Source of the DNA: CAYXVU01 sp964468725 | GTDB taxonomy: Bacteria > Acidobacteriota > Blastocatellia > UBA7656 | Direction of reading: 5' to 3' | NCBI GenBank assembly: GCA_964468725.1 | Contig: CAYXVU010000031.1 | Span: 1 to 38,121 of the forward strand | DNA: 38,121 bases | Part shown: positions 1-8,100 of the stretch, piece by piece | Position numbering within the stretch: position 1 is the first letter of the stretch | Layout: each line of letters opens with the position of its first letter | Translations under genes and position numbers: made by a program | The notes under the pieces: generated by a model | Database searches by the model: none | What the model saw: only the letters and a program-made list of their open reading frames with translations | What the model was told of the DNA's origin: nothing

Positions 1-2
1 TG

Positions 3-53
3 CCGCAAGTCGAAGACATCTTCACTGGCATCGTCGAACTGGCGCGATACTAA
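3..53 (+). CDS. C-terminal tail of an unidentified protein (partial)
   Basis: An open frame enters from the left edge and ends in TAA at 51-53, giving the last 16 residues PQVEDIFTGIVELARY. The phrase VEDIF followed by a hydrophobic stretch resembles the extreme C-terminus of some ABC-transporter ATPases, but this is too short to assign. It is on the same strand as the EVE gene 30 bases downstream and could be its operon partner. Confidence 0.35.
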   Translation, partial: PQVEDIFTGIVELARY

Positions 54-83
54 CCGGCCATAAATAAAATCCGTTACGTTGCC

Positions 84-494
84 ATGAAAAAGTATTGGCT
101 GCTGAAATCCGACCCCGAAGAGTATAGCTACGACGATTTGGAACGCGACGGGAAGACCGTGTGGGACGGCGTGACCAACAACCTCGCGCTCCAACACATG
201 CGCCAGATTAAAAAGGGCGATGCCCTCATCATCTATCACACCGGCACAGAGAAAGCGATTGTCGGACTGGCCGAAGCGACGAGCAACCCCTACCCCGACC
301 CGCAAGCCGCAAGCGATAAAATTGTCGCCCTCAACATCAAAGCGAAACGCCGCGCCCGTCGCCCGATTCTTCTTGCTGAGATCAAAGAGCGAAGCGAATT
401 CGCCGGGTTTGCTCTGGTTCGGTTGCCGAGACTCTCCGTGATGCCGGTCAGCGCAACCGAATGGGCAACTATAGCGCAAATGGCCGGATTGTAG
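84..494 (+). CDS. EVE domain-containing protein
   Basis: The 136-residue protein starts with MKKYWLLKSDPEEYSYDDL and continues with WDGVTNN and KGDALIIYHTG. This is the pattern of EVE-domain proteins, related to the human THYN1 fold, a PUA-like fold thought to bind modified nucleobases. Length fits a single-domain EVE protein. The canonical middle and C-terminal parts (IVGLAEA, PYPD, and a LVRLPRLSVMPVS segment) are present, so it looks intact. No clear Shine-Dalgarno precedes the ATG at 84. The physiological role is unknown for most bacterial members; some sit next to modification-dependent restriction enzymes, but no such gene is nearby here. Family assignment is firm; substrate is unknown. 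Confidence 0.85.
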   Translation: MKKYWLLKSDPEEYSYDDLERDGKTVWDGVTNNLALQHMRQIKKGDALIIYHTGTEKAIVGLAEATSNPYPDPQAASDKIVALNIKAKRRARRPILLAEIKERSEFAGFALVRLPRLSVMPVSATEWATIAQMAGL

Positions 495-616
495 TTTAAT
501 GATTGAGCGTGAGCAGAAGTAGAGGTACAGTGCCAACCCACAGTCCGATACGGCCTATCATTATCTCTGTAGCCCTGCAAACCGTCTCCTCATCAAAGAT
601 TCTCAGGAGGACCATC

Positions 617-2860
617 ATGATATTTCTACGTGCATCCGTTCGATTCATATTCATTTTCGCACTCTCATTTTCGTTAGGGCTGCCGCTTCAGGCGCAACAA
701 CCGAAAGCCAAAACCAACCCGGCGCCGACCAACTCGCAACCCACTACGCCAATGAATCAACCCGCTGTGCAACAACCCGCGCCGCAGCCCGGAACCGCGC
801 CCGCCAAAGATGGCAATCAATGGGCGCTGCTGGTCGGCATCAGCGATTATCCCGGCGAGATACAAGACTTGCGGTTCGCCCGTGATGACGCTCGCGCCCT
901 CAAAGAGACGCTCACTTCGTCCGCCGGATTTATGGACGATCATGTTCGCCTGCTCACCGATTACGGCGCGACAGAAGCGAAAGCGACCAAACAGAATATC
1001 CTTGCAGCAATCGAGCAACTGGCCGCGCGGGTGCAAACGAATCACCAAATCATCATCTTTCTGGCCGGTCACGGCATCGCGCGCGGATTGGGCGCGCAGG
1101 CGAAAAGCTTTTTCCTGCCGGTGGATGTCAATGCTCAGACCAAAGAGACGCTCGAACAGACCGGCCTTGATCTCGAAGAGTTGGCGCGCAAGCTTTCGGC
1201 GCTCAAAGCCTCGCAGTTCACCATCTTCGTTGATGCCTGCCGCGAAGACCCGTTTCCCGGTCGCGGCATCAAAGGCAATCCGATGACCGATGTGATGGCG
1301 CGCGGCCTGCGGATTACGCCGACCGGCACGCAACCGGCGCAAGCCGAACCCCCGACCAGCATTGTCTTCTACTCTTGCCAAATCGGCGAACGCGCCTACG
1401 AAGACCCCTCGCTCAAACACGGCGTCTTCACCTACTACATCCTGCGCGGCATTCAGGAGTTGGCCAATCGCCCGGATGGTCGCGTCGAAGCCGGTCAGCT
1501 TGCCGGATATTTGAAAGAGAATGTGAAGAAGTGGACGGCGGAGTTCGCTGCGCGCTCGAAGTACTCGGTCGAACAGACGCCTACCATGATTGCCACCGAG
1601 GTGCGTGGCCCGATGCTAGTCGTGCGCGTCAGTCCGGTCGCAGAAAATGTGCCCGCGCCGCCCAACTCAGGCGAAATCATGATTACCACTGTGCCGGAAG
1701 GCGCAGCCGTTTCCGTTAATAATGAATCGCTCGGTCGCGGCCCCGTGCAGAAACAGTTGCAACCCAACTCTTACACGGTGCGCGCCGAGATGGCGGGCTA
1801 TCAGGCGGTGGAAGTCAAAATCAATCTGCTCGCAGGTTATCAACAAGAGATTACTCTGACCTTAAAACCGGCGGCGGCGAATCCGAATTATGAAAAGGCT
1901 ATTGCCTTTGAGCAGCAGCAGCTATGGCCGCAGGCGATTGCCATGTATGAACAGGTCATCCGCACGGATGCGGGTTTCGCCGCTGCACACGAACGCCTCG
2001 CCCACGCGTATTTAAAAAATGGGCGCGTGCGTGATGCAGTGGACGTGATGACGACGGCAGCGCAGAAGTTTGCCGATAACGCAGCGGTGTTGGCGGCGCG
2101 TTCACGCGCCTTGAGTGTATGGGCAGGCATTGATGAAAAGGATAGCAGCGCAGACGCTTCGATCAATCCGCGACCCGATAAAGCTCTCAAACAGAAAGAT
2201 GCGAAGAAAGAGGCGTTGAAAAGCGCCGAGATGGCGGCGCAAAAGGATGCCAATCTGGCCGCCGCACATATTGCCTTGGGCTACGCCTACTTGCTGGAGG
2301 AGAAGGAGCAGGCCAAAGCCCTTGCGGCTTTCGTGCGTGCCTCGACGGTTGCGCCTGAGGATGCGGAATCATTCTTCGGCGTCGGCTATACCTATCGCTT
2401 GATGAAGCAGTATCCGCAGGCAGTGCCGCAGTTGAAGAAGGCGACGGAGCTGCGCCCCGATTATTACGAAGCACAGCGCGAACTGGCTTACTGCTATCAC
2501 GCGATGGGCGAAAATGACAAAGCCATCAGTCAGTATCAAGTGGCGTCGGGCTATCGCAGCGAGACAGAAGATTCAGATGAGATGGCGGCAAATAATCTGG
2601 CGCTGGCGACCCTCTATACACAAAAGGGCGAACAACTCGGCGGCAAAGAGGGCGAAGAGCATAAGAAAGCGGGGCTTGGTTATGAAAGCGACGCGCGCGA
2701 GTATGACCCAACCTTGAAGGCCGCCGTCTTGATCCTTTCAGAAGCTGGAGTCTCAACGCGCATCGAAAACTATCTGCCGCCCGACGTTCGCAGAGTTCTG
2801 AATGAATCGAAGCTTCCCGGCGGTATCAAGGTGCCGTTCAAGAAGAAGCCCTGGGGCTAA
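617..2860 (+). CDS. Secreted caspase-like (peptidase C14) protein with PEGA and TPR domains
   Basis: The start at 617 is chosen because AGGAGG (605-610) lies six bases upstream and it opens a signal peptide (MIFLRASVRFIFIFALSFSL, cleavage likely after AQA). The 747-aa product then has a proline/glutamine-rich linker (about 30-65), a caspase-type domain (about 67-330) with the His152 motif FLAGHG and the Cys208 motif FVDACRE, a PEGA domain (about 351-418, GEIMITTVPEGA), and TPR-like repeats to about residue 700. The His/Cys dyad is intact, so it is probably an active arginine- or lysine-specific metacaspase-like peptidase or orthocaspase acting outside the cytoplasm. PEGA and TPR parts suggest surface attachment and protein binding. 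The natural substrate cannot be inferred. It ends 152 bases before the next gene. Confidence 0.88.
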   Translation: MIFLRASVRFIFIFALSFSLGLPLQAQQPKAKTNPAPTNSQPTTPMNQPAVQQPAPQPGTAPAKDGNQWALLVGISDYPGEIQDLRFARDDARALKETLTSSAGFMDDHVRLLTDYGATEAKATKQNILAAIEQLAARVQTNHQIIIFLAGHGIARGLGAQAKSFFLPVDVNAQTKETLEQTGLDLEELARKLSALKASQFTIFVDACREDPFPGRGIKGNPMTDVMARGLRITPTGTQPAQAEPPTSIVFYSCQIGERAYEDPSLKHGVFTYYILRGIQELANRPDGRVEAGQLAGYLKENVKKWTAEFAARSKYSVEQTPTMIATEVRGPMLVVRVSPVAENVPAPPNSGEIMITTVPEGAAVSVNNESLGRGPVQKQLQPNSYTVRAEMAGYQAVEVKINLLAGYQQEITLTLKPAAANPNYEKAIAFEQQQLWPQAIAMYEQVIRTDAGFAAAHERLAHAYLKNGRVRDAVDVMTTAAQKFADNAAVLAARSRALSVWAGIDEKDSSADASINPRPDKALKQKDAKKEALKSAEMAAQKDANLAAAHIALGYAYLLEEKEQAKALAAFVRASTVAPEDAESFFGVGYTYRLMKQYPQAVPQLKKATELRPDYYEAQRELAYCYHAMGENDKAISQYQVASGYRSETEDSDEMAANNLALATLYTQKGEQLGGKEGEEHKKAGLGYESDAREYDPTLKAAVLILSEAGVSTRIENYLPPDVRRVLNESKLPGGIKVPFKKKPWG

Positions 2861-2865
2861 AGCAG

Positions 2866-3005
2866 AGTGGCGAATGACGGGCGACCGGATAGGCGGAAGG
2901 ATGAACACGGAGCGGTAAAAATCATGGCGAAGAGGTCTTCTCCATCCAGCCTTTTATCTTCACCATTCGCCGTTGTCGGTTATCGCCACTTGTCGCCGGT
3001 TGAGA
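2866..3005. repeat. Imperfect word-repeat / inverted-repeat intergenic element
   Basis: The gap between the caspase gene and the next small gene contains variants of short words (GTGGCGAATGACGG, GGCGACCGGATAG on one arm; CCATTCGCCG, GTCGGTTATCGCCAC, GTCGCCGGTTG on the other) that can pair imperfectly. The 11-mer GTCGCCGGTTG (2993-3003) recurs inside the FTCD linker at 31142-31152, suggesting a shared dispersed element family rather than a simple terminator. Confidence 0.45.
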
Positions 3006-3012
3006 GGCAACC

Positions 3013-3207
3013 ATGAGAGTAGAGCTTCTGCTAACCATTATCATTGGCGGCGCGGTCTTGATCGCCTATTCGTGGATCGAAAAACGTATCAATCAAAAGA
3101 CCTGCACGGCCTGCGGCTTCAGCGTGTCGCGCGAAGCTGTCGAAGAAGCGTGCCCACGTTGTGCGGCAAAATTTCCGAGTTCCCGCTATGCAAAAGATTT
3201 TGAATAA
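3013..3207 (+). CDS. Small membrane-anchored zinc-ribbon-like protein
   Basis: A 64-aa protein with one N-terminal transmembrane segment (VELLLTIIIGGAVLIAYSW) followed by two CxxC pairs (KTCTACGF and EACPRCAAKF), i.e. a treble-clef or zinc-ribbon motif. No named family is recognised. A weak GAGAGG lies ten bases before the ATG. Its 3' end overlaps the next gene by 20 bases, which suggests co-translation of two membrane-anchored small proteins. Confidence 0.6.
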   Translation: MRVELLLTIIIGGAVLIAYSWIEKRINQKTCTACGFSVSREAVEEACPRCAAKFPSSRYAKDFE

Positions 3208-3580
3208 TTGGCCGAAGCTTGTCTTTCTTCTGCTCTGTGTCTGCATCATCGTCGTTGACGGAGCCGTCATCGTCAAAGAGCGACGCGCATCGGAAACCGA
3301 AAAAGCCATTCGCCTCGTGCGCGAAAGCAAATCCCGCAAAGAGAACTTCACAGTTCAGCAATTCCTTTACACCACCGTCTACTATCGCCGCAGCCGCGAG
3401 CAAGGAGTGACAGTGGTCGGCTGGCAAGCCGAGAAACCCGCAGGCGAAACCCATGAGGTGATTGTTCGATTCTGCTTCACTGAACCCGAAGGTTCGCAGA
3501 CGGCGGAATGGAGCGTAGATGTGTCCCGCAAAATCATCACGCCGCGCAACCAAGCGGCGCACGAACTCTCTTGGGGTTGA
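3188..3580 (+). CDS. Hypothetical membrane-anchored protein
   Basis: A 130-aa protein starting MQKILNNWPK, with one transmembrane helix (LVFLLLCVCIIVVDGAVIV), a charged segment (KERRASETEKAI) and a C-terminal globular part of about 75 residues rich in beta-forming residues (TVVGWQAEKPAG, VIVRFCFTEPEG, AEWSVDVSR). I do not recognise the family. An upstream in-frame ATG at 3161 would add nine residues; 3188 places the hydrophobic helix near the N-terminus and is preferred, though neither has a good ribosome-binding site. It overlaps the preceding zinc-ribbon gene and is followed directly by a strong hairpin at 3591. Confidence 0.65.
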   Translation: MQKILNNWPKLVFLLLCVCIIVVDGAVIVKERRASETEKAIRLVRESKSRKENFTVQQFLYTTVYYRRSREQGVTVVGWQAEKPAGETHEVIVRFCFTEPEGSQTAEWSVDVSRKIITPRNQAAHELSWG

Positions 3581-3590
3581 AAGGCAACAA

Positions 3591-3629
3591 AAGGGAGCAA
3601 GTCAAAAACTTGCTCCCTTCCCTTCTTTT
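3591..3629. terminator. Hairpin between convergent genes, probably bidirectional terminator
   Basis: A perfect 12-bp stem (AAGGGAGCAAGT 3591-3602 with ACTTGCTCCCTT 3608-3619) closes a CAAAA loop and is followed by CCCTTCTTTT on the + strand. It lies between the + strand small membrane gene and the - strand lon gene. Confidence 0.8.
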
Positions 3630-3764
3630 CAGGATTGAGAGCGGCTCAAGGCTTACCGGTCACAAGTGAATCGAGGGCGACGATCCAAACCTTCCGCTTC
3701 ATCTCTGCCCGATCTGCCCTCCCTTCAGTCGGCTGCGAAGAAAACCGAAGGCCATTCGATCCCT

Positions 3765-6248
3765 TTAGGCTCGCGCTTCATCGCTTGTTGCATCCGTGTC
3801 GCTCGCAGGGGGAACAGGGTTCATTTTGTCTGCGCTCTGCCCATCGGCGTCGGCGATGGTTTTGCCATCGCTCTTCGGCTCCAATGTGTTTTTCAACAAC
3901 TCATCAACCGTCTCGACGAAGATGACTTGCAAATTGCCGCGCGATTCTTCCGGCACATCTTTCAGATCCGGCTCGTTGCGTTTCGGCAAGATCACCCGTT
4001 TGATACCGGCGCGCCGCGCGGCTAAGACTTTGCCCTTCACGCCGCCAATCGGCATGACCAATCCGCTCAAGGTGATTTCGCCGGTCATCGCCGTATCGCT
4101 TCTAACCGCTCGCCCCGAAGCCAGCGAAGCGAGCGCCGAAACGATGGCAACGCCCGCCGACGGGCCGTCTTTCGGGGTTGCGCCTGCCGGAACGTGAATA
4201 TGAAGGCCGCTTTCTTCGAACACCTTCCGCGTTTCAAACCCCATCTCCGCCCCATGCGCCCACAAATAACTCTGCGCGGCTTTCGCCGACTCTTGCATCA
4301 CGTTGCCGAGTTGTCCGGTCAGCGTCAACCCCTTTGCTCCGGGCAGCAACGTCGCTTCGATGAACAGAACTTCGCCGCCCATATCGGTCACCGCCAGTCC
4401 GGTAGCAACGCCCGGCGGCAGGGTCTGCCTCGCCGTCTCTTGAAAGAAGAATTCATGGCCGAGATAGTCTTCCAAATCTTCGGGCTTGATGAGAAAGGTT
4501 TCGCCCTTGCCCTGTGCAACTTTGAGGGCGACTTTGCGCGCCAACCGGCCAATCGTGCGTTCCAGTTGGCGAACTCCCGCTTCACGGGTGTAGCGGCTGA
4601 TGACCGCTTGCATGGTTTCATCGGGAATTTGAATCTGTTCTTCACCGAGTCCCGCTTCTTTGATCTGTCGCGGGGCAAGGTAGCGGCGCGCGATGTGCAA
4701 CTTCTCTTCTTCGCTGTAGCCGGACAGGCGAATCACTTCCATGCGGTCGCGCAAAGCGGGCGGAATGGGGCTGAGCGAATTCGCCGTAGCGATGAAGAAG
4801 ACCTTCGAGAGATCGAAGGGCAAATCGAGATAGTGATCGCGGAAGGAAAAGTTCTGCGCCGGGTCGAGAATCTCTAACAACGCCGATGCCGGGTCGCCGC
4901 GAAAGTCCATGCCAAGTTTGTCCACTTCATCCAGCATCAGCACAGGGTTATTGACCCCTGAACGCCGGAGCGACTGAATGATGCGACCGGGCAGCGCGCC
5001 GATGTAGGTGCGCCGATGGCCGCGCAGTTCCGCCTCATCGCGCATGCCGCCCAACGACATGCGGTCGAACTTGCGCCCCATAGCGCGGGCGATGGATTGG
5101 CCGAGGCTGGTTTTGCCGACGCCGGGCGGGCCGACGAAACAGAGGATTGGCGCTTTGGTTTGCGGGTTGAGTTTGTAGACGGCCAGATGTTCAAGGATGC
5201 GCGCTTTGATGTCTTCCAGATCGTAGTGATCTTCATCCAAAACCACCTGCGCAACGTTCAAATCCAGACTGTCTTCGGTGGACACCTGCCAGGGCAGTTC
5301 GAGAATCCATTCCAAATAGGTGCGAATGACGTTGTAATCGGGCGCGGCGGAGGGCAAGCGTTCTAGCCTACGCAACTCGCGCTCGGCCTCTTTGCGAACC
5401 TCTTCGGGCAGGGCGGCTTTTTCGAGGCGCTCGCGCAAGAGCGCCGCTTCGGCCTGTTCGGGTTCGGTCTCTCCCAGCTCTTTCTGAATCTGCTTCATCT
5501 GCTCGCGCAGAATGTAATCGCGTTGCGTTTTGCCGAGTTCTTCTTGCGCTTGATTGGCGATCTTGTTGCGAATATCGAGGACTTCGACTTCGTGCGCCAA
5601 GTAGGCATGCATCAGGCGCAGCAACTCGCTTTCAGTATTGGCTTCGAGCAAGGCTTGCTCTTGCGTCACCTCCAATTCCAGCACCGAAGCCAGAAAGTAA
5701 GCGAGACGCACGGAATCTTCGGCTGACAAAATGATCTGGCGAATCTCATTCGGCACATTGGGCAATAGATTGAGAGCCTTTTGAATCAGGGCGCTGATAT
5801 TGCGGCGCAAGGCTTCAACTTCAGAAGACTCTTCGCGTGTCGGTTCGGGCAAAATCTCGACGCGGGCGCGCAGGTAGGGCATCTGTTCGGTGAATCCGAC
5901 GATGCGAAACCGCTCCTGCCCCTGCACGATCAGATGCAACATGGCTTCGGGGCCGGGCGAGCGCATCATGCGGTTGATGACGACAAGAGTGCCAATCGGG
6001 TAGAGATTGCTCGGACTAGGCTCGGTGTCGTTGTCTTCGCGTTGGGCGACGACGCCGAGCAGTTTCTCTTCAGTTGACAATGCCGCTTCCGCAGCGCCCA
6101 ACGACAGCGGGCGACCGACGGCCAGCGGTGAAATGCCGGAAGGAAAGATGACCGTATTTCGGAGCGGCAGGATCGGAATCTCTACGGTCTTGCGTTCTTC
6201 CGTCGCCGCAGTTTCGGTTTGCTGTTCCACTCTATTTTGCTCTTCCAT
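3765..6248 (-). CDS. lon: ATP-dependent protease Lon
   Basis: The 827-aa protein has the full bacterial LonA layout: an N-terminal substrate-binding domain (about 22-215, IPILPLRNTVIFPSG), a coiled linker (about 220-300), an AAA+ module with Walker A GPPGVGKT (373-380) and Walker B VLMLDEVDK (436-444), and an S16 protease domain with catalytic Ser697 in KDGPSAG and Lys740 in GGVKGKVLAA. It degrades damaged and short-lived regulatory proteins in the cytoplasm. A longer in-frame start at 6299 exists, but the start at 6248 has an AGGA nearby and begins right before the conserved domain. The C-terminal 45 residues are an acidic, low-complexity tail. It is last in a clpP-hsp20-lon cluster, 69 bases after hsp20, so transcription is probably shared. 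Confidence 0.95.
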   Translation of the reverse strand: MEEQNRVEQQTETAATEERKTVEIPILPLRNTVIFPSGISPLAVGRPLSLGAAEAALSTEEKLLGVVAQREDNDTEPSPSNLYPIGTLVVINRMMRSPGPEAMLHLIVQGQERFRIVGFTEQMPYLRARVEILPEPTREESSEVEALRRNISALIQKALNLLPNVPNEIRQIILSAEDSVRLAYFLASVLELEVTQEQALLEANTESELLRLMHAYLAHEVEVLDIRNKIANQAQEELGKTQRDYILREQMKQIQKELGETEPEQAEAALLRERLEKAALPEEVRKEAERELRRLERLPSAAPDYNVIRTYLEWILELPWQVSTEDSLDLNVAQVVLDEDHYDLEDIKARILEHLAVYKLNPQTKAPILCFVGPPGVGKTSLGQSIARAMGRKFDRMSLGGMRDEAELRGHRRTYIGALPGRIIQSLRRSGVNNPVLMLDEVDKLGMDFRGDPASALLEILDPAQNFSFRDHYLDLPFDLSKVFFIATANSLSPIPPALRDRMEVIRLSGYSEEEKLHIARRYLAPRQIKEAGLGEEQIQIPDETMQAVISRYTREAGVRQLERTIGRLARKVALKVAQGKGETFLIKPEDLEDYLGHEFFFQETARQTLPPGVATGLAVTDMGGEVLFIEATLLPGAKGLTLTGQLGNVMQESAKAAQSYLWAHGAEMGFETRKVFEESGLHIHVPAGATPKDGPSAGVAIVSALASLASGRAVRSDTAMTGEITLSGLVMPIGGVKGKVLAARRAGIKRVILPKRNEPDLKDVPEESRGNLQVIFVETVDELLKNTLEPKSDGKTIADADGQSADKMNPVPPASDTDATSDEARA

Positions 6249-6270
6249 TCTCTTATTCCTGCTAGAAAGC

Positions 6271-6300
6271 CGATGCACGATGAAGGTCAAACGATGCACG
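6271..6300. repeat. Short direct repeat between hsp20 and lon
   Basis: CGATGCACG occurs at 6271-6279 and again at 6292-6300, a 21-base period, in the 69-base gap between hsp20 and lon. The context is reminiscent of the wordy repeats at 2866 and 13112; the function is unknown. Confidence 0.35.
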
Positions 6301-6317
6301 GACGAGGGCGGGCGGCT

Positions 6318-6701
6318 TCATTCGGCACACGGGTCTTCGCCTTTCAAGTCAATGTGCAGCATGACCCAACCGTTGCTGCATTCGCTGCGAATTTCGGCGC
6401 GCGACAAATCGCAAGGCAGTTTCAAAATGCGCTCAAAGCGGCTGTAGGTAATCTCCAATTGATGATAGCTCCAGCCTTCGCGCATCAGCGAATCGCGGCG
6501 CACCCCGCGCACCACGAGTTGATCGTTGACGATCAAAATTTGCAAATCATCCGGCACGACGCCCGCCAGATCGAACTTGATTTTCCAGCCTTCGGGGCAG
6601 CGATAGACATCCACAGCGGGTTGCCAGAGCGGGCCGCTGGTGCGTCGAAAAGGGCTATCGCTGGTGAGTCGTTCAACAAATATCCGTTTGGTTTTTGCCA
6701 T
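6318..6701 (-). CDS. Hsp20/alpha-crystallin family small heat-shock protein
   Basis: The 127-aa protein carries a small alpha-crystallin domain: WQPAVDVYRCPEGWKIKFDL, then VVPDDLQILIVNDQLVVRG, then the YSRFERILKLPCDL strand region and a terminal VMLHIDLK. Such proteins bind unfolding polypeptides without ATP and pass them to refolding or degrading machines. The C-terminal IxI-type extension is short or missing, ending in GEDPCAE, so oligomerisation may differ from the classical family. Its ATG (6701-6699) shares one base with the TAA of clpP (TAATG), indicating translational coupling. Lon follows, so all products act in protein quality control. Confidence 0.9.
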   Translation of the reverse strand: MAKTKRIFVERLTSDSPFRRTSGPLWQPAVDVYRCPEGWKIKFDLAGVVPDDLQILIVNDQLVVRGVRRDSLMREGWSYHQLEITYSRFERILKLPCDLSRAEIRSECSNGWVMLHIDLKGEDPCAE

Positions 6702-7327
6702 TATGAAGATGCTCCAACCTGCAAGTCTTTCACGCTATCCTGATCGCGCGAGTACAAGACATTATCGATGATTCCGTATTCGACCGCTTGCACAGGGTTC
6801 AAGATGAAATCGCGTTCGATGTCATGGTCTATTTTCTCGAACGTCTGCCCGGTCTCTTCGGCGAGGATCTCCGTCAACCGTCGCCGCATTCTGAGCATCT
6901 CTTCGGCGTGAATGCGCACATCGGTCGCCTGTCCGCCGATGCCTTCGACGGAGGGTTGATGAATGAGAATGCGCGAATGAGGCAGCGAAAAGCGTTTGCC
7001 TTTGCTTCCGGCGGCTAAAAGAACTGCCGCCATCGAAGAGGCATCGCCGATGCAGATGGTCGAGACATCCGGCTTAATAAACCGCATCGTGTCATAGATC
7101 GCCAGCCCGGCGGTGATCGAACCGCCGGGGCAATTGATGTAAATCGAGATGTCGCGATCCGGGTCTTCGGATTCCAGAAACAGCAACTCGGCAACGATAA
7201 GATTGGCCACTGCGCTGCTGATCGGGGTGCCGATAAATAGGATGTTCTCTTTGAGCAGGCGGGAATAGATATCGTAGTGTCGTTCGCCTCGGGCCGTCGT
7301 CTCTACAACCGTCGGTACAAGCGCCAT
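6701..7327 (-). CDS. clpP: ATP-dependent Clp protease proteolytic subunit (ClpP)
   Basis: The 208-aa protein shows the ClpP serine peptidase signature with catalytic Ser98 (GDASSMAAVLLAAG), His123 (RILIHQPS) and Asp173 (IERDFILNPVQAVEYG). It would form tetradecameric chambers fed by a Clp AAA+ partner. The start at 7327 is set by GGAGGAGG five bases upstream; an upstream GTG at 7375 would overlap the previous gene by four bases but lacks that signal. The active-site motif reads GDASSM rather than the usual GQAASM, and the gene is not beside tig or clpX, which suggests a second, specialised ClpP copy. Its stop overlaps the hsp20 start. Confidence 0.93.
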   Translation of the reverse strand: MALVPTVVETTARGERHYDIYSRLLKENILFIGTPISSAVANLIVAELLFLESEDPDRDISIYINCPGGSITAGLAIYDTMRFIKPDVSTICIGDASSMAAVLLAAGSKGKRFSLPHSRILIHQPSVEGIGGQATDVRIHAEEMLRMRRRLTEILAEETGQTFEKIDHDIERDFILNPVQAVEYGIIDNVLYSRDQDSVKDLQVGASS

Positions 7328-7371
7328 AAACCCTCCTCCGATAAAATCTGCGGGCACCGTAGGCGCACCCG

Positions 7372-7680
7372 TCACGCTGCTTGACTCTCCGCAAACATCT
7401 CTGCGGCATTCATCGTGGTTCCCTCATCGAGTTCAGCCGCCGGGGTTTCGTCAGAGAGCAGGAAAAATTCGAGGTTCGCATCCGCTCCGAACCGGCTCTT
7501 GCTCTTTTGCGCGAGCGCCGCTGTCAATCGGGTCGGCAGAAAGATCAGCAATTCCGGATTGTGAACTTTGAATCGCTGCACCGCCTCCGCGCTCGACCAG
7601 ACGGGAATGCGAACCTTTCCGCCTATCTCTTCCGAGAAAAGATCGCCGTTCGCACGGCGTAGCACAAACCACTCTTTCAT
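7372..7680 (-). CDS. Hypothetical protein, first gene of the clpP-hsp20-lon cluster
   Basis: A 102-aa soluble protein beginning MKEWFVLRRANGDLF. The pattern of a strand ending in WFVLRRANG, then VRIPVWSSAEAVQRF, LLIFLPTRLTAAL and FFLLSDETPAAEL suggests a small alpha/beta domain faintly like DUF2750-type proteins; I cannot assign it firmly. The start at 7680 has AGGAGA about ten bases upstream. It lies 44 bases before clpP on the same strand and a TATCAT -10-like box sits 44 bases upstream of its ATG, so it probably heads the operon. A role as adaptor or regulator of the protease genes is possible but only by position. Confidence 0.6.
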   Translation of the reverse strand: MKEWFVLRRANGDLFSEEIGGKVRIPVWSSAEAVQRFKVHNPELLIFLPTRLTAALAQKSKSRFGADANLEFFLLSDETPAAELDEGTTMNAAEMFAESQAA

Positions 7681-7748
7681 ACGTCCGGTTTCTCCTTTCC
7701 TGAATGCCAAACGGAATCAGCCGCATGATAGCACAATCGGCTTGTGCG

Positions 7749-7778
7749 TTGACACGTCTGCGAACCGCTCACTACTAT
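7749..7778 (+). promoter_or_regulatory. Sigma-70-like promoter for the GlsB-like gene; divergent with the clpP cluster
   Basis: TTGACA (7749-7754), an 18-base spacer and TACTAT (7773-7778) lie 37 bases upstream of the ATG at 7815. On the opposite strand TATCAT (7730-7725) could serve the hypothetical-clpP-hsp20-lon cluster, so the 134-base gap is a divergent promoter region. Confidence 0.55.
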
Positions 7779-7814
7779 CTTCGCAGGCGGAGATCATCGC
7801 TTGAGGAGATGAAC

Positions 7815-8075
7815 ATGCAGATTAGCACCATCATTGGTTGGCTCGTATTCGGTCTGATTGTCGGCGCGGTGGCGCGATTTTTGACGCCGGGTCGCAATAA
7901 TATGGGTTGTTTGATGACCGCGCTTCTGGGCATCGGCGGCAGTCTGCTCGGCGGCTACATCGGTCACGAACTGACCGGTCGACCGAAAGGCTATTTTCAA
8001 GCGAGCTATCTATTTTCGATTCTCGGCGCGATTGCCTTACTGCTCATCGGTCGGCTACTGAGCAGCCGCAAATGA
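7815..8075 (+). CDS. GlsB/YeaQ/YmgE family stress-response membrane protein
   Basis: The 86-aa protein has three hydrophobic helices and the glycine-rich signature of transglycosylase-associated or GlsB/YeaQ proteins: IIGWLVFGLIVGAVARFLTPG, then MTALLGIGGSLLGGYIG, then a C-terminal hydrophobic helix ending LLSSRK. These small inner-membrane proteins are commonly induced by envelope and general stress; the molecular function is unknown. The ATG at 7815 is preferred over the one at 7809 because GAGGAG (7803-7808) then lies six bases upstream. It is divergent from the protease cluster and convergent with the nucleotidyltransferase gene, which ends 25 bases away. Confidence 0.85.
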   Translation: MQISTIIGWLVFGLIVGAVARFLTPGRNNMGCLMTALLGIGGSLLGGYIGHELTGRPKGYFQASYLFSILGAIALLLIGRLLSSRK

Positions 8076-8100
8076 ATGCGGCACCGGACGGCTTGCGGGT

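Noticed and set aside
674..1420. 248-residue open frame on the - strand
   Set aside because: It is antisense to the caspase/PEGA/TPR gene, whose motifs are unambiguous, and its sequence is arginine/glycine-rich as expected of a mirror frame.
4194..4877. 227-residue open frame on the + strand
   Set aside because: Antisense to the well-supported lon gene; no recognisable domain and no ribosome-binding site.
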